Notes: a model not told the origin generated them from the sequence alone. A DNA stretch of 64,000 nucleotides from Serratia nematodiphila DZ0503SBS1 (GCF_000738675.1 NZ_JPUX01000001.1:1736001-1800000), one strand, 5' to 3'; positions 15,521-27,395 are shown, numbered from the stretch's first letter. Translations and numbers: made by a program.

Positions 15521-17404
15521 ATGTCTATCGAAATCAACGTACCGGACATCGGTGCAGATGAAGTCGAAATCACCGAGATTCTGGTGAAGGTCGGCGATAA
15601 AGTTGAAGCGGAACAATCGCTGATCACCGTGGAAGGCGACAAGGCTTCCATGGAAGTGCCCTCCCCGCAGGCGGGCGTGGTGAAAGAGATCAAAGTGGCG
15701 GTCGGCGATAAAACCGAAACCGGCAAACTGATCATGATCTTCGAAGCGGCAGGCGCAGCGGAAGCTGCTCCGGCGGCGAAAGCGGAAGAAAAACCGGCAG
15801 CAGCAGCTGCTGCTCCGGCTGCCGCTGCTGCCAAAGACGTTGCTGTGCCGGACATTGGCGCCGACGAAGTCGAAGTGACCGAGATCCTGGTGAAAGTGGG
15901 CGACAAGGTGGAAGCCGAGCAGTCCCTGATCACCGTGGAAGGCGACAAGGCTTCCATGGAAGTCCCTGCGCCGTTCGCGGGCACCGTGAAAGAGATCAAG
16001 ATCGCGACCGGCGACAAAGTGAAAACCGGCTCCCTGATCATGGTGTTCGAAGTGGCTGGCGCCGCTTCCGCTGCTGCTCCGGCTGCGGCGCAAGCACCGG
16101 CTGCCGCTGCAGCGCCTGCGGCCTCTGCGGCCAAAGACGTCGCCGTGCCGGACATCGGCGGTGACGAAGTCGAAGTGACCGAAGTGATGGTCAAGGTAGG
16201 CGACAAGGTTGCCGCCGAGCAGTCTCTGATCACCGTGGAAGGCGACAAGGCCTCTATGGAAGTGCCAGCGCCGTTCGCGGGCACCGTGAAAGAGATCAAG
16301 ATCGCGACCGGCGACAAAGTGAAAACCGGCTCCCTGATCATGGTGTTCGAAGTGGAAGGCGCTGCGCCTGCCGCTGCCGCCGCGCCAGCCGCTAAAGCGG
16401 ACGCTGCGCCGGCGCCGGCCGCCGCGAAAGCCGCCGCTCCGGCTGCGAAAGCTGAAGACAAAGGCGAGTTCGCCGAGAACGCGGCCTACGTGCACGCGAC
16501 TCCGGTCATTCGTCGTCTGGCGCGTGAATTCGGCGTTAACCTGGCGAAAGTGAAAGGTACCGGTCGTAAAGGCCGCATCCTGCGCGAAGACGTTCAGGCT
16601 TACGTGAAAGACGCGGTGAAACGCGCTGAAGCGGCTCCGGCTGCTGCCGGCGGCGGTCTGCCGGGCATGCTGCCATGGCCGAAAGTGGACTTCAGCAAGT
16701 TCGGCGAGATCGAAGAAGTCGAAATGGGCCGCATCCAGAAGATCTCTGGCGCGAACCTGAGCCGCAACTGGGTGATGATCCCGCACGTGACTCACTTCGA
16801 CAAAACTGATATCACCGATCTGGAAGCGTTCCGCAAGCAGCAGAACGAAGAAGCGGCCAAGCGCAAGCTGGACGTGAAGTTCACGCCTGTCGTGTTCATC
16901 ATGAAAGCCGTTGCTGCCGCTCTGGAGCAGATGCCGCGCTTCAACAGCTCGCTGTCCGAAGATGGCCAGAAGCTGACGCTGAAGAAATACATCAACATCG
17001 GCGTGGCGGTAGATACCCCGAACGGCCTGGTGGTTCCGGTGTTCAAGGACGTGAACAAGAAGAGCATCACCGAGCTGTCTCGCGAGCTGATGACCATCTC
17101 CAAGAAAGCGCGCGACGGCAAGCTGACCGCGGGCGAGATGCAGGGCGGCTGCTTCACCATCTCCAGCCTGGGCGGTATCGGGACGACTCACTTCGCGCCG
17201 ATCGTCAATGCGCCGGAAGTGGCTATCCTGGGCGTCTCCAAGTCTGCGATGGAGCCGGTCTGGAACGGTAAAGAGTTCATGCCGCGCCTGATGATGCCGA
17301 TGTCGCTGTCCTTCGACCACCGCGTTATCGACGGTGCCGATGGTGCGCGCTTCATCACCATCATCAACAACATGTTGTCCGACATTCGCCGTCTGGTGAT
17401 GTAA
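15521..17404 (+). CDS. aceF: Pyruvate dehydrogenase E2 (dihydrolipoyl acetyltransferase) AceF
   Basis: Core of the pyruvate dehydrogenase complex; transfers acetyl groups to coenzyme A. Three N-terminal lipoyl domains each contain EGDKAS with the lipoylated lysines at residues 41, 143 and 243, joined by Ala/Pro-rich linkers. A peripheral-subunit-binding domain ([20 protein letters not shown]) and the catalytic domain ending with the HRVIDGADG active-site motif follow. At 627 residues it is close to the E. coli protein. Lipoyl domains 2 and 3 share identical DNA. Confidence 0.98.
   Translation: MSIEINVPDIGADEVEITEILVKVGDKVEAEQSLITVEGDKASMEVPSPQAGVVKEIKVAVGDKTETGKLIMIFEAAGAAEAAPAAKAEEKPAAAAAAPAAAAAKDVAVPDIGADEVEVTEILVKVGDKVEAEQSLITVEGDKASMEVPAPFAGTVKEIKIATGDKVKTGSLIMVFEVAGAASAAAPAAAQAPAAAAAPAASAAKDVAVPDIGGDEVEVTEVMVKVGDKVAAEQSLITVEGDKASMEVPAPFAGTVKEIKIATGDKVKTGSLIMVFEVEGAAPAAAAAPAAKADAAPAPAAAKAAAPAAKAEDKGEFAENAAYVHATPVIRRLAREFGVNLAKVKGTGRKGRILREDVQAYVKDAVKRAEAAPAAAGGGLPGMLPWPKVDFSKFGEIEEVEMGRIQKISGANLSRNWVMIPHVTHFDKTDITDLEAFRKQQNEEAAKRKLDVKFTPVVFIMKAVAAALEQMPRFNSSLSEDGQKLTLKKYINIGVAVDTPNGLVVPVFKDVNKKSITELSRELMTISKKARDGKLTAGEMQGGCFTISSLGGIGTTHFAPIVNAPEVAILGVSKSAMEPVWNGKEFMPRLMMPMSLSFDHRVIDGADGARFITIINNMLSDIRRLVM
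15968..16355 (+). repeat. Identical 88-bp direct repeats inside aceF
   Basis: Bases 15968-16055 and 16268-16355 are identical, exactly 300 bp apart, and encode the second half of lipoyl domains 2 and 3. Identity at synonymous sites points to recent gene conversion or duplication between the domains. Confidence 0.9.
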
Positions 17405-17410
17405 TGCAAA

Positions 17411-17434
17411 AGGGGCGCAGCATGCTGCGCCCCT
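17411..17434 (+). terminator. Hairpin between aceF and lpdA
   Basis: AGGGGCGCAGC pairs with GCTGCGCCCCT around two bases, 7 bases after the aceF stop. There is no T-run, so read-through into lpdA is likely partial. An 8-bp inverted repeat (TTTTGTCG / CGACAAAA, 17451-17480) follows, and lpdA probably has its own promoter in the remaining gap. Confidence 0.6.
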
Positions 17435-17637
17435 GACGATTCTGTAGCAGTTTTGTCGGATTTTGCATAACTCGACAAAATTGTTGAGACACGGGTCACT
17501 CGAACACGCTTTGCAGATTATTAACAATTCTGTAAACTGCTCGCGGTGTAAGCGTCCCGGTGGATGAAGGGCGTTATGAGATCGATTAGCAATAAAAATG
17601 ACGTCTGACCCGCCGGACAATCAATTAAGAGGTCATG

Positions 17638-19062
17638 ATGAGTACTGAAATTAAAACTCAGGTCGTGGTACTTGGGGCGGGCCCGGCAGGTTACTCTGCA
17701 GCCTTTCGTTGCGCTGACTTAGGTCTTGAAACCGTTCTGGTTGAACGTTATTCCACTCTGGGCGGGGTTTGCCTGAACGTGGGATGTATCCCTTCCAAAG
17801 CACTGCTGCACGTTGCCAAAGTGATCGAAGAAGCCAAAGCGCTGGCCGAACACGGCATCGTTTTCGGCGAGCCGAAAACCGACATCGACAAAGTGCGCGT
17901 CTGGAAAGAAAAAGTCATCACACAGCTGACCGGCGGTCTGGCTGGCATGGCCAAAGGCCGTAAAGTGAAAGTGGTCAACGGCCTGGGCAAGTTCACCGGC
18001 GCTAACACCCTGGTTGTGGAAGGCGAAAACGGCCCAACCACCATCAACTTCGACAACGCCATCATCGCCGCAGGTTCTCGTCCGATCCAACTGCCATTCA
18101 TTCCTCATGAAGATCCACGCGTGTGGGATTCTACCGATGCGCTGGAACTGAAAACCGTCCCAGAGCGTCTGCTGGTTATGGGCGGCGGCATCATCGGCCT
18201 GGAAATGGGCACCGTATACCATGCGCTGGGTTCACAGATCGACGTCGTTGAAATGTTCGATCAGGTTATCCCGGCGGCAGATAAAGACGTGGTGAAAGTC
18301 TTCACCAAACGTATCAGCAAGCAGTTCAACCTGATGCTGGAAACCAAAGTGACCGCGGTAGAAGCCAAAGAAGACGGCATCTACGTCACGATGGAAGGTA
18401 AAAAAGCGCCGGCAGAACCACAGCGTTACGACGCGGTGCTGGTGGCGATCGGCCGCGTGCCGAATGGCAAACTGCTGGATGCCGGCAAAGCCGGTGTTGA
18501 AGTTGACGAGCGTGGCTTCATCAACGTCGACAAACAGCTGCGCACCAACGTGCCGCACATCTTCGCCATCGGCGACATCGTCGGTCAGCCGATGCTGGCG
18601 CACAAAGGCGTGCACGAAGGCCACGTCGCCGCAGAAGTTATCGCCGGCATGAAGCACTACTTCGATCCGAAAGTGATCCCATCCATCGCTTACACCGAGC
18701 CGGAAGTGGCGTGGGTGGGTCTGACCGAGAAAGAAGCGAAAGAGAAAGGCATCAGCTACGAAACCTCCACCTTCCCGTGGGCGGCTTCCGGCCGTGCGAT
18801 CGCTTCCGACTGTGCAGACGGCATGACCAAACTGATCTTCGACAAAGAAACTCACCGCATCATCGGTGGCGCGATTGTCGGCACCAACGGCGGCGAACTG
18901 CTGGGTGAAATCGGTCTGGCTATCGAGATGGGCTGCGACGCAGAAGACATCGCGCTGACCATCCACGCTCACCCGACCCTGCACGAATCCGTGGGCCTGG
19001 CGGCGGAAATCTACGAAGGCAGCATCACCGATCTGCCTAACCCGAAAGCCAAGAAGAAGTAA
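17638..19062 (+). CDS. lpdA: Dihydrolipoamide dehydrogenase (E3)
   Basis: FAD enzyme that reoxidises dihydrolipoamide of the pyruvate and 2-oxoglutarate dehydrogenase complexes and the glycine cleavage system. The 474 residues match E. coli Lpd almost exactly: GAGPAGYSAA binds FAD, the redox disulfide is Cys45-Cys50 in GGVCLNVGC, GGGIIGLEMG binds NAD and HAHPTLHE holds the catalytic His. Two ATGs are adjacent (17635, 17638); I use the second to match the family, with AAGAGG upstream. Confidence 0.98.
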   Translation: MSTEIKTQVVVLGAGPAGYSAAFRCADLGLETVLVERYSTLGGVCLNVGCIPSKALLHVAKVIEEAKALAEHGIVFGEPKTDIDKVRVWKEKVITQLTGGLAGMAKGRKVKVVNGLGKFTGANTLVVEGENGPTTINFDNAIIAAGSRPIQLPFIPHEDPRVWDSTDALELKTVPERLLVMGGGIIGLEMGTVYHALGSQIDVVEMFDQVIPAADKDVVKVFTKRISKQFNLMLETKVTAVEAKEDGIYVTMEGKKAPAEPQRYDAVLVAIGRVPNGKLLDAGKAGVEVDERGFINVDKQLRTNVPHIFAIGDIVGQPMLAHKGVHEGHVAAEVIAGMKHYFDPKVIPSIAYTEPEVAWVGLTEKEAKEKGISYETSTFPWAASGRAIASDCADGMTKLIFDKETHRIIGGAIVGTNGGELLGEIGLAIEMGCDAEDIALTIHAHPTLHESVGLAAEIYEGSITDLPNPKAKKK

Positions 19063-19088
19063 TTCTGCTGGTTTGACTGGTCATCAAG

Positions 19089-19116
19089 CGGCTCCTGAAA
19101 AGGGGCCGTTTTTTTT
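19089..19116 (+). terminator. Terminator after lpdA
   Basis: CGGCTCCT / AGGGGCCG stem with an AAA-type loop followed by eight T residues: a typical intrinsic terminator closing the pdh operon. Confidence 0.9.
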
Positions 19117-19575
19117 GCTCAGATGCAGAACGCGGTTTTTTGTGGCCGCTGCGCCAAATTCCGATCCTCATGCTTATATCCACTCTAATTATATGGGTAT
19201 AATGTCCTGCTAGTCCGGCAGCCGATTACGCTGCGCTCAACGATTCAGCAAAGATTTAATGTTGCTTTTATGTGAACGAATTAACAACCGTTTCAAATCC
19301 TGATATGCTGGCTGAGCGGAACCGGGCACTGTACCTTACAGTCCAGGACATCGACAGCAGTGCCCCGTCAGGATAGATGGCATCAATATCGCCGTGCGCT
19401 CTACCCATCAGTCTTTCATGCTGTAACGCTGTTTGACCGTGCTTGTTTGCCCCAATCACCGTTTCGGGGCCTTTACGGGCCGATCGCCTAGCCACAGAGT
19501 GAAACCCAAAGGGTATAAACCCGGTTTGCATATACGCCAGGCACAATAAATGACAATGAGAGCGAGGAGAACGTC
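19117..19575. other. Gap between lpdA and acnB with unexplained structure
   Basis: E. coli has yacH here; no yacH-like frame is seen. The stretch holds a TATAAT hexamer (19198-19203) without a clear -35, a hairpin with arms GGGCACTG (19324-19331) and CAGTGCCC (19358-19365), and a 92-codon minus-strand frame (19268-19546) that matches nothing I recognise. The right end must hold the acnB promoter and leader, whose ribosome site is GAGGAGAA. Confidence 0.5.
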
Positions 19576-22173
19576 GTGCTAGAAGAATACCGTAAGCACG
19601 TAGCCGAGCGTGCTGCTGAGGGCATCGCCCCTAAGCCGCTAGACGCCACCCAAATGGCCGCGCTGGTCGAACTACTGAAGAATCCGCCAAAAGGCGAAGA
19701 AGAATTCCTGTTAGACCTGCTGATTAACCGTGTTCCACCGGGCGTCGACGAAGCCGCCTACGTCAAAGCAGGTTTCCTGGCGGCCATCGCCAAAGGTGAA
19801 GCGACATCCCCCCTGGTTACCCCCGAGAAAGCGATTGAACTGTTAGGCACCATGCAGGGTGGCTATAACATTCATCCGCTGATCGAAGCGCTGGACAACG
19901 AGAAGCTGGCGCCGATCGCCGCCAAAGCGCTGTCCCACACGCTGCTGATGTTCGACAACTTCTACGACGTGGAAGAGAAGGCCAAGGCCGGTAACCCGCA
20001 CGCCAAACAGATCATGCAGTCCTGGGCCGACGCCGAATGGTACCTGTCGCGCCCGGAGCTGGCGGAAAAGATCACCGTCACCGTGTTCAAAGTCACCGGC
20101 GAAACCAACACCGACGACCTGTCTCCGGCGCCGGACGCCTGGTCGCGCCCGGACATCCCGCTGCACGCGCTGGCGATGCTGAAAAACGAACGTGAAGGCA
20201 TCGTGCCGGATCAGCCTGGCAGCGTCGGCCCGATCAAACAGATCGAGCTGCTGAACAAGAAAGGCTTCCCGCTGGCCTACGTCGGCGACGTGGTCGGCAC
20301 CGGTTCCTCCCGTAAATCCGCCACCAACTCGGTGCTGTGGTTCATGGGCGACGACATCCCGCACGTGCCGAACAAGCGCGGCGGCGGCGTGGTGCTGGGC
20401 GGCAAGATTGCGCCTATCTTCTTCAACACCATGGAAGATGCCGGCGCCTTGCCGATCGAAGTGGACGTGTCCGAGCTGAACATGGGCGACGTGATCGACG
20501 TTTACCCGTACAAAGGTGAAGTGCGCAACCACGAGACCGGCGCGCTGATCGCCAACTTCGAGCTGAAAACCGACGTGCTGCTGGATGAAGTGCGCGCCGG
20601 CGGCCGTATCCCGCTGATCATCGGCCGCGGCCTGACCACCAAGGCGCGCGAAGCGCTGGGCCTGCCGCACAGCGACGTGTTCCGCATCGCCAAACCGGTT
20701 GCCGCCAGCAGCAAAGGCTTCTCGCTGGCGCAGAAAATGGTCGGCCGCGCCTGCGGCGTCGCCGGCATTCGCCCTGGCGAATACTGCGAACCGAAGATGA
20801 CCTCCGTCGGCTCTCAGGACACCACCGGCCCGATGACCCGCGATGAGCTGAAAGACCTGGCCTGCCTCGGCTTCTCCGCCGATCTGGTCATGCAGTCGTT
20901 CTGCCACACCGCTGCGTACCCGAAACCGGTCGACGTGACCACGCACCACACGCTGCCTGATTTCATCATGAACCGCGGCGGCGTCTCGCTGCGCCCGGGC
21001 GACGGCGTGATCCACTCCTGGCTGAACCGCATGCTGCTGCCTGACACCGTCGGCACCGGCGGCGATTCCCACACCCGCTTCCCGATCGGCATCTCCTTCC
21101 CGGCCGGTTCCGGCCTGGTGGCGTTTGCCGCCGCGACCGGCGTGATGCCGCTGGATATGCCTGAGTCGGTGCTGGTGCGCTTCAAAGGCAAAATGCAGCC
21201 GGGCATCACCCTGCGCGATTTGGTGCACGCCATCCCTTACTACGCGATCCAGCAAGGTCTGCTGACCGTCGAGAAGAAGGGCAAGAAAAACATCTTCTCC
21301 GGCCGCATTCTGGAGATCGAAGGCCTGCCGGATCTGAAGGTCGAGCAGGCGTTTGAGCTGACCGATGCGTCCGCCGAACGTTCCGCTGCCGGTTGTACCA
21401 TCAAGCTGGACAAGGCGCCGATCGAAGAGTACCTGAACTCCAACATCGTGCTGCTGAAGTGGATGATTTCCGAAGGCTACGGCGATCGCCGTACGCTGGA
21501 GCGCCGTATTCAGGGCATGGAAAAATGGCTGGCGGATCCGCAACTGCTGGAAGGCGATGCGGATGCGGAATACGCAGCGGTGATCGACATCGATCTGAAC
21601 GAGATCAAAGAGCCGATCCTGTGCGCGCCGAACGATCCTGACGACGCGCGCCTGCTGTCCGACGTGGCCAACAGCAAGATCGATGAAGTGTTCATCGGCT
21701 CTTGCATGACCAACATCGGCCACTTCCGCGCGGCCGGCAAGCTGCTGGATCAGCACAAGGGCCAGTTGCCGACCCGTCTGTGGGTGGCGCCGCCAACCAA
21801 GATGGATGCGGCTCAGCTGACCGAAGAAGGCTACTACAGCGTCTTCGGCAAGAGCGGCGCGCGTATCGAGATCCCGGGCTGCTCGCTGTGCATGGGCAAC
21901 CAGGCGCGCGTGGCGGACGGCGCGACGGTGGTTTCCACCTCGACCCGTAACTTCCCGAACCGTCTGGGCACCGGCGCTAACGTCTATCTGGCGTCTGCTG
22001 AACTGGCCGCGGTAGCGTCCCTGCTGGGCCGCCTGCCGACGCCGGACGAGTACCAGACCTATATGGCGCAGGTCGACAAGACGGCGGCGGATACCTACCG
22101 CTACCTGAACTTTGACCAGCTGGGGCAGTACACCGAAAAAGCCGACGGCGTGATCTTCCAAACCGCCGTGTAA
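19576..22173 (+). CDS. acnB: Aconitate hydratase B
   Basis: Main citric acid cycle aconitase, interconverting citrate and isocitrate with a 4Fe-4S cluster; the apo-form binds mRNA in E. coli. The protein has 865 residues as in E. coli, with the HEAT-like N-terminal domain and cluster cysteines in [13 protein letters not shown] and CSLCMGNQ. The start is GTG at 19576, fixed by the family N-terminus MLEEYRKHV and by GAGGAGAA just upstream. It is transcribed alone, closed by a strong terminator. Confidence 0.98.
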   Translation: MLEEYRKHVAERAAEGIAPKPLDATQMAALVELLKNPPKGEEEFLLDLLINRVPPGVDEAAYVKAGFLAAIAKGEATSPLVTPEKAIELLGTMQGGYNIHPLIEALDNEKLAPIAAKALSHTLLMFDNFYDVEEKAKAGNPHAKQIMQSWADAEWYLSRPELAEKITVTVFKVTGETNTDDLSPAPDAWSRPDIPLHALAMLKNEREGIVPDQPGSVGPIKQIELLNKKGFPLAYVGDVVGTGSSRKSATNSVLWFMGDDIPHVPNKRGGGVVLGGKIAPIFFNTMEDAGALPIEVDVSELNMGDVIDVYPYKGEVRNHETGALIANFELKTDVLLDEVRAGGRIPLIIGRGLTTKAREALGLPHSDVFRIAKPVAASSKGFSLAQKMVGRACGVAGIRPGEYCEPKMTSVGSQDTTGPMTRDELKDLACLGFSADLVMQSFCHTAAYPKPVDVTTHHTLPDFIMNRGGVSLRPGDGVIHSWLNRMLLPDTVGTGGDSHTRFPIGISFPAGSGLVAFAAATGVMPLDMPESVLVRFKGKMQPGITLRDLVHAIPYYAIQQGLLTVEKKGKKNIFSGRILEIEGLPDLKVEQAFELTDASAERSAAGCTIKLDKAPIEEYLNSNIVLLKWMISEGYGDRRTLERRIQGMEKWLADPQLLEGDADAEYAAVIDIDLNEIKEPILCAPNDPDDARLLSDVANSKIDEVFIGSCMTNIGHFRAAGKLLDQHKGQLPTRLWVAPPTKMDAAQLTEEGYYSVFGKSGARIEIPGCSLCMGNQARVADGATVVSTSTRNFPNRLGTGANVYLASAELAAVASLLGRLPTPDEYQTYMAQVDKTAADTYRYLNFDQLGQYTEKADGVIFQTAV

Positions 22174-22196
22174 GCCGCTATATTGCGCAACTGTTT

Positions 22197-22228
22197 AACG
22201 GGAGGCCTTGGCCTCCCGTTTTATTTTG
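22197..22228 (+). terminator. Terminator after acnB
   Basis: AACGGGAGGCC / GGCCTCCCGTT perfect 11-bp stem with a TT loop, followed by TTATTTT. Confidence 0.92.
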
Positions 22229-22312
22229 CTCAGTTGCCAACTTTGCGAGCGCTCACTGAGTTAGTCCGCCATTTATGTTTACACTAAGAAAAAGGGCTCA
22301 GGAGGGCATGCT

Positions 22313-22675
22313 ATGGATTACGAATTTCTGCGTGACGTCACCGGTCAGGTGATCGTCAGATTTTCGATGGGGCATGAAGCGATTGGCCACTGGATCAACG
22401 AAGAAGTCAAAGGCGATTTCAACCTGCTGGACCGCATTGAAGCCGGCGCGGCCGAGGTCAAAGGCAGCGAGCGTCAATGGCAGCTGGAAGGCCATGAATA
22501 TACGCTGCTGATGGATGGTGAAGAAGTGATGATCCGCGCCAATCAGCTGGAGTTCGAGGGCGATGAAATGGAAGAGGGGATGAACTATTACGACGAAGAA
22601 AGCCTCTCATTCTGCGGCGTTGAGGACTTCCTGCGGGTGTTGAAAGCCTATCGTTCTTTCATGCTGAAGTACTAA
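22313..22675 (+). CDS. yacL: UPF0231 family protein YacL
   Basis: An acidic 120-residue cytoplasmic protein matching E. coli YacL over its whole length ([13 protein letters not shown] at the start, [12 protein letters not shown] near the end). Its function is not established. Position after acnB and convergent with speD is the same as in E. coli. The ATG at 22313 follows AGGAGG. Confidence 0.92.
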   Translation: MDYEFLRDVTGQVIVRFSMGHEAIGHWINEEVKGDFNLLDRIEAGAAEVKGSERQWQLEGHEYTLLMDGEEVMIRANQLEFEGDEMEEGMNYYDEESLSFCGVEDFLRVLKAYRSFMLKY

Positions 22676-22680
22676 GCATC

Positions 22681-22702
22681 AGGGCGCGGCGTGCCGCGCC
22701 CT
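22681..22702. terminator. Convergent terminator between yacL and speD
   Basis: AGGGCGCGGC / GCCGCGCCCT with a 2-base loop lies between two convergent stops, followed by TTT on the plus strand. Confidence 0.8.
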
Positions 22703-22707
22703 TTCCA

Positions 22708-23502
22708 TCACAGATGCGGAATATTGCGGCCGTAATAGATTTCCTGCATCTCTTTCCATAACAGATCGGTGATCTGCTTGCGCTCGGCGGCGCTCAACGC
22801 CTCCGGTTGCGCGTTAAACAGGTAGTGCTTCAGATCGAAATCCTTCAGCAACATCTTGGTATGGAAGATATTTTCCTGGTAAACGTTCACGTCCATCATG
22901 TGGTACAGCGCCTTGATGTCTTCCGACATAAAGTTCTGGATCGAATTGATCTCATGATCGATGTAATGTTTCACGCCGTTCACGTCGCGGGTAAAACCAC
23001 GCACACGATAGTCCATGGTGACGATGTCGGATTCCAGCTGGTGAATTAAATAGTTCAGCGCCTTGAGGGGCGAAATGACGCCGCAGGTCGAAACCTCGAT
23101 ATCGGCGCGGAAGGTGCACAGTCCGCCTTCCGGATGGCTTTCCGGGTAGGTGTGTACGCAGATATGGCTTTTGTCCAGGTGCGCGACGACCGTATTTGGC
23201 AGCGGACCGGGGTGTTCCGACGTATCGACGTCTTTCGGATCGATCGGCTCTTCGCTGACCAGGATGGTGACGCTGGCGCCCTGCGGCTCGTAGTCCTGAC
23301 GCGCGATGTTCAGAATATTGGCGCCGATGATCGAGCAGGTTTCGCTCAGGATCTCGGTTAACCGGTTGGCGTTATATTGTTCGTCTATGTAGGCGATATA
23401 GCCATCGCGATCGTCCGCGGTTTTGGCGTAACAAATATCGTAAATACAAAAACTCAGGCTCTTGGTCAGGTTGTTGAAGCCGTGCAGTTTTAGCTTATGC
23501 AA
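22708..23502 (-). CDS. speD: S-adenosylmethionine decarboxylase proenzyme
   Basis: Makes decarboxylated S-adenosylmethionine, the aminopropyl donor for spermidine. The 264-residue proenzyme cleaves itself before Ser112 (DKSHICVH), which becomes the pyruvoyl cofactor. Translation begins at a TTG (complement of 23500-23502): no ATG matches the conserved N-terminus [12 protein letters not shown], and an almost perfect ribosome site, AAAGGAGGTG, lies 8 bases upstream. It follows speE by 27 bases in a speED operon. Confidence 0.96.
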   Translation of the reverse strand: MHKLKLHGFNNLTKSLSFCIYDICYAKTADDRDGYIAYIDEQYNANRLTEILSETCSIIGANILNIARQDYEPQGASVTILVSEEPIDPKDVDTSEHPGPLPNTVVAHLDKSHICVHTYPESHPEGGLCTFRADIEVSTCGVISPLKALNYLIHQLESDIVTMDYRVRGFTRDVNGVKHYIDHEINSIQNFMSEDIKALYHMMDVNVYQENIFHTKMLLKDFDLKHYLFNAQPEALSAAERKQITDLLWKEMQEIYYGRNIPHL

Positions 23503-23529
23503 TTTGGGCCACCTCCTTTATCTTCTCGC

Positions 23530-24393
<864 letters not shown>

Positions 24394-24518
24394 GTGCGGG
24401 AAACTCCGTAATAACAGCCATGAAAAATCGGCGCAACATCATAGCTAACTCTGCCTGGCGATGCACGGTTGAATTTCAGACAGAGAGAGCGTTAAGCGGA
24501 TGGGAGAAGGGGAAAGAA

Positions 24519-24866
24519 TTAATTGGCGTAGGCCAGCAGGCTCAACGAGTCGCGCGCCAGCGATTTACACTTCTTGGGCGTTGGAATGGCGATGCCGCTG
24601 AGATCCCGATAGCTGTCTTCGCCCAGCGCCTTCATATTGAAACTGTTGTAGTTGCTCAAATCCCAGCGGTTTTGTTGCGCGAAATAGACAATGGCGCGTT
24701 TGATTTGCGCGTTTGGCAAATCGTTGTAGCCGCAATCATTTTTCAAATAAATAAATACCGCCGTCAGATCGGCCAGATCTTCCGCCTCGGATTCATTCAG
24801 CGCCAGACTGGCGTTGGAGAAGCCCAGCATCGCCAGCAACAGCATCGATAACGTTGTTTTTTTCAT
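24519..24866 (-). CDS. yacC: YacC family exported protein (PulS/OutS-like)
   Basis: A 115-residue protein: a Sec signal peptide (KKTTLSMLLLAMLGFSNASLA) precedes a small domain with LADLTAVFIYLKNDCGYNDLP and two conserved cysteines, matching E. coli YacC. The family is related to pilotins of type II secretion, but YacC itself has no proven role. Start choice: the ATG giving MKKTTL; the frame remains open upstream into the divergent cueO promoter, which is not plausible coding. It sits between speE and cueO as in E. coli. Confidence 0.88.
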   Translation of the reverse strand: MKKTTLSMLLLAMLGFSNASLALNESEAEDLADLTAVFIYLKNDCGYNDLPNAQIKRAIVYFAQQNRWDLSNYNSFNMKALGEDSYRDLSGIAIPTPKKCKSLARDSLSLLAYAN

Positions 24867-25012
24867 CATGAAATAGGCCTGTTTGTCGTCTGCTGACGTT
24901 ACCACACTTGTCTGTAAAGGCACCAAATTTTATTGCCGGCGGGCCGGCGTCGCGCTTGCCAGTCACACTCTCTTGATTGTGAGGCATAGCTTAAAATACC
25001 GCCAGGAAAGGC

Positions 25013-25043
25013 TTGACCTTCCGCCTGGGGGAAGGTTTAGGCT
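25013..25043 (+). promoter_or_regulatory. CueR-dependent cueO promoter
   Basis: TTGACC (-35) and TAGGCT (-10) are separated by 19 bp, the stretched spacer of MerR-family promoters, and the spacer holds the dyad ACCTTCC-N7-GGAAGGT (25016-25036), the CueR operator known from copA and cueO. Copper-induced expression is expected. Confidence 0.9.
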
Positions 25044-25083
25044 GGCGGCATTGAGTTATGTCACTGAGAAAAGGGAGTCAGCG

Positions 25084-26751
25084 ATGTTACGCCGTGATTT
25101 TATTAAATTAACCGCCGCGCTGGGCGCGGCGAGCGCATTGCCGTTATGGAGCCGAGCCGCCTGGGCGGCCGATAGGCCGGCCCTGCCGGTACCGCCGCTG
25201 TTGACGCCCGACGCGCAGGGAAAGATTGCGCTGGCGCTGCAGGCGGGGGAAACCCGCTGGTTGCCGGGCGCCGCCACCAAAACCTGGGGATTCAACGGCG
25301 CGCTGCTCGGGCCGGCGGTGAAGCTGCAGCGTGGCCAGCCGGTGACGGTCGATATCAAAAACCGCCTGGCGGAGGCCAGTACCGTCCACTGGCACGGTCT
25401 GGAAATTCCCGGCGACGTCGATGGCGGCCCGCAGGCGCTGATCCATCCCGGCGCGACGCGCACGGTGAATTTCACCGTTGATCAACCGGCGGCCACCTGC
25501 TGGTTCCACCCGCATACGCACGGTAAAACCGGCAGCCAGGTGATGATGGGGCTGGCGGGGCTGGTGCTGCTGGAAGACGACGAAAGCGCCAAACTGCCGC
25601 TGCCGAAAACCTGGGGGCAGGATGATATTCCGGTGATCCTGCAGGATAAGCGGCTGGGCAAAGACGCGCAGATCGAATACCGCCTGGACGTGATGAGCGC
25701 GGCGGTGGGCTGGTTTGGCGATCGCATGTTCACCAACGGCGCGCAGTATCCGCAACATCTGGCGCCGCGCGGCTGGCTGCGTCTGCGTTTCCTCAACGGT
25801 TGTAACGCCCGCTCGCTGAATCTGGCGGCCAGTGACAACCGTCCGCTGTACGTTATCGCCAGCGACGGCGGTTTCCTGGCGGAGCCGGTGAAGCTGACCG
25901 AGCTGCCGATGCTGATGGGCGAACGCTTTGAAGTATTGGTCGATGCCTCGGATGGGAAAGCATTCGATATCGTGACGCTGCCGGTGAAGCAGATGGGCAT
26001 GACGTTGGCGCCGTTCGATCAACCGCTGCCGGTGCTGCGCATTCAGCCCTCGCTGGCGCAGGGCATTAAAACCATGCCGGATAGCCTGGTGAAGCTGCCG
26101 GCATTGCCTGCTATCACCGGTATCCAGGAGCGCTGGCTACAGCTGATGATGGATCCGCAGCTGGATATGCTGGGCATGCAGGCGCTGATGGATCGCTATG
26201 GCCACCAGGCGATGGCTGGCATGAGCATGAATCATGGCGCGACGGGTGGCGCAGACATGCAAGGCATGGACCACGGTAACATGAAAGGCATGGAGAAGGG
26301 CGGCATGCAGGGCATGGATCACGGCAACATGAAAGGCATGGATCATGGCAAGATGGCCGGGATGGATCACGGCGGCGCGCAGGGCAAAGCCAAACCGTTC
26401 GACTTCAGCCACGGCAACATGATCAACGGCAAGGCCTTCGACATGACCAAGCCGATGTTCGCCGCCAAACGTGGCCAGTATGAGAAATGGACCATTTCTG
26501 GTGAGGGCGACATGATGTTGCACCCGTTCCACATTCACGGCACCCAGTTCCGTATCTTGTCGGAAAACGGCAAACCGCCGGCGGCGCATCGCAGCGGCTG
26601 GAAGGACACGGTGCGCGTCGAAGGGTGGCGCAGCGAAGTGCTGGTGCGCTTCGATCATCCGGCAAGCAGCGAACATGCGTATATGGCCCACTGTCACCTG
26701 TTGGAACACGAAGATACCGGCATGATGATGGGCTTCACCGTCGACGAATGA
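25084..26751 (+). CDS. cueO: Multicopper oxidase CueO
   Basis: Periplasmic cuprous oxidase that protects against copper. The 555-residue precursor has a Tat signal ([15 protein letters not shown]). Copper ligands are all present: HWHG, HPHTHG, HPFHIHG and the [12 protein letters not shown] segment of the type 1/type 3 sites. Between about residues 370 and 432 lies a Met/His-rich insert with repeated GMDHG and NMKGM units, which in CueO covers the T1 site and binds Cu(I). The ATG at 25084 follows the CueR promoter; the upstream open frame is not coding. Confidence 0.96.
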   Translation: MLRRDFIKLTAALGAASALPLWSRAAWAADRPALPVPPLLTPDAQGKIALALQAGETRWLPGAATKTWGFNGALLGPAVKLQRGQPVTVDIKNRLAEASTVHWHGLEIPGDVDGGPQALIHPGATRTVNFTVDQPAATCWFHPHTHGKTGSQVMMGLAGLVLLEDDESAKLPLPKTWGQDDIPVILQDKRLGKDAQIEYRLDVMSAAVGWFGDRMFTNGAQYPQHLAPRGWLRLRFLNGCNARSLNLAASDNRPLYVIASDGGFLAEPVKLTELPMLMGERFEVLVDASDGKAFDIVTLPVKQMGMTLAPFDQPLPVLRIQPSLAQGIKTMPDSLVKLPALPAITGIQERWLQLMMDPQLDMLGMQALMDRYGHQAMAGMSMNHGATGGADMQGMDHGNMKGMEKGGMQGMDHGNMKGMDHGKMAGMDHGGAQGKAKPFDFSHGNMINGKAFDMTKPMFAAKRGQYEKWTISGEGDMMLHPFHIHGTQFRILSENGKPPAAHRSGWKDTVRVEGWRSEVLVRFDHPASSEHAYMAHCHLLEHEDTGMMMGFTVDE

Positions 26752-26849
26752 TCGCGGTCCGGCGCTCACGTGGCGGCGCGCTCGCGTCGCCACCGGCGAA
26801 AGGCTATGCTAAACTCTGCGCCTTTCTTCCGGCAACTGACCTGAATACT

Positions 26850-27386
26850 ATGAAACACACTGTAGACGTAATGATTTCCGAGCAGGAAGTTAAGACCCGT
26901 ATCGCCGAACTTGGCCGCCAGATCACCGAACATTACCGCGACAGCGGCAGCGACATGGTGCTGGTCGGGCTGCTGCGCGGCTCCTTCATGTTCATGGCCG
27001 ATCTCTGCCGCGCGATCGAGGTGCCGCACGAAGTCGACTTTATGACCGCCTCCAGCTACGGCAGCGGCATGTCCACCACCCGCGACGTGAAGATCCTCAA
27101 GGATCTGGACGAAGACATTCGCGGCAAAGACGTGCTGATCGTGGAAGACATCATCGATTCCGGTAACACGCTGAACAAAGTGCGCGAGATTTTGGCGCTG
27201 CGCGGGCCGAAGTCACTGGCGATTTGCACCTTGCTGGACAAACCTGAGCGCCGTGAAGTGCAGGTGCCGGTTGAATATGTCGGCTTCTCGATCCCGGATG
27301 AATTCGTGGTGGGGTATGGCATCGACTACGCTCAGCGTTATCGTCACCTGCCGTACGTCGGCAAAGTGGTGCTGCTGGACGAGTAA
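26850..27386 (+). CDS. hpt: Hypoxanthine phosphoribosyltransferase
   Basis: Purine salvage: converts hypoxanthine (and less well guanine) plus PRPP to IMP or GMP. The 178-residue protein carries the PRPP loop [14 protein letters not shown] and matches E. coli Hpt from [14 protein letters not shown]. The in-frame extension upstream overlaps the cueO end and is rejected. Confidence 0.96.
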   Translation: MKHTVDVMISEQEVKTRIAELGRQITEHYRDSGSDMVLVGLLRGSFMFMADLCRAIEVPHEVDFMTASSYGSGMSTTRDVKILKDLDEDIRGKDVLIVEDIIDSGNTLNKVREILALRGPKSLAICTLLDKPERREVQVPVEYVGFSIPDEFVVGYGIDYAQRYRHLPYVGKVVLLDE

Positions 27387-27395
27387 TTGGATGTG

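Noticed and set aside
12856..16461. A 1201-codon open frame on the minus strand opposite aceE and aceF
   Set aside because: It lies wholly antisense to two highly conserved genes and has Ala/Thr/Ser- and Phe/Val-rich composition expected from codon bias of the real strand.
15488..17620. A 710-codon minus-strand frame opposite aceF
   Set aside because: Antisense shadow; His/Arg/Phe-rich repeats mirror the lipoyl domains on the other strand.
19843..22161. A 772-codon minus-strand frame opposite acnB
   Set aside because: Same codon-bias shadow effect; no recognisable domain.
24883..25083. N-terminal extension of cueO
   Set aside because: It would cover the CueR promoter and put the Tat signal in the middle of the protein.
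26210..26380. Possible tandem-repeat or mobile sequence in cueO
   Set aside because: The repeats are the Met-rich insert expected in CueO and stay in frame.
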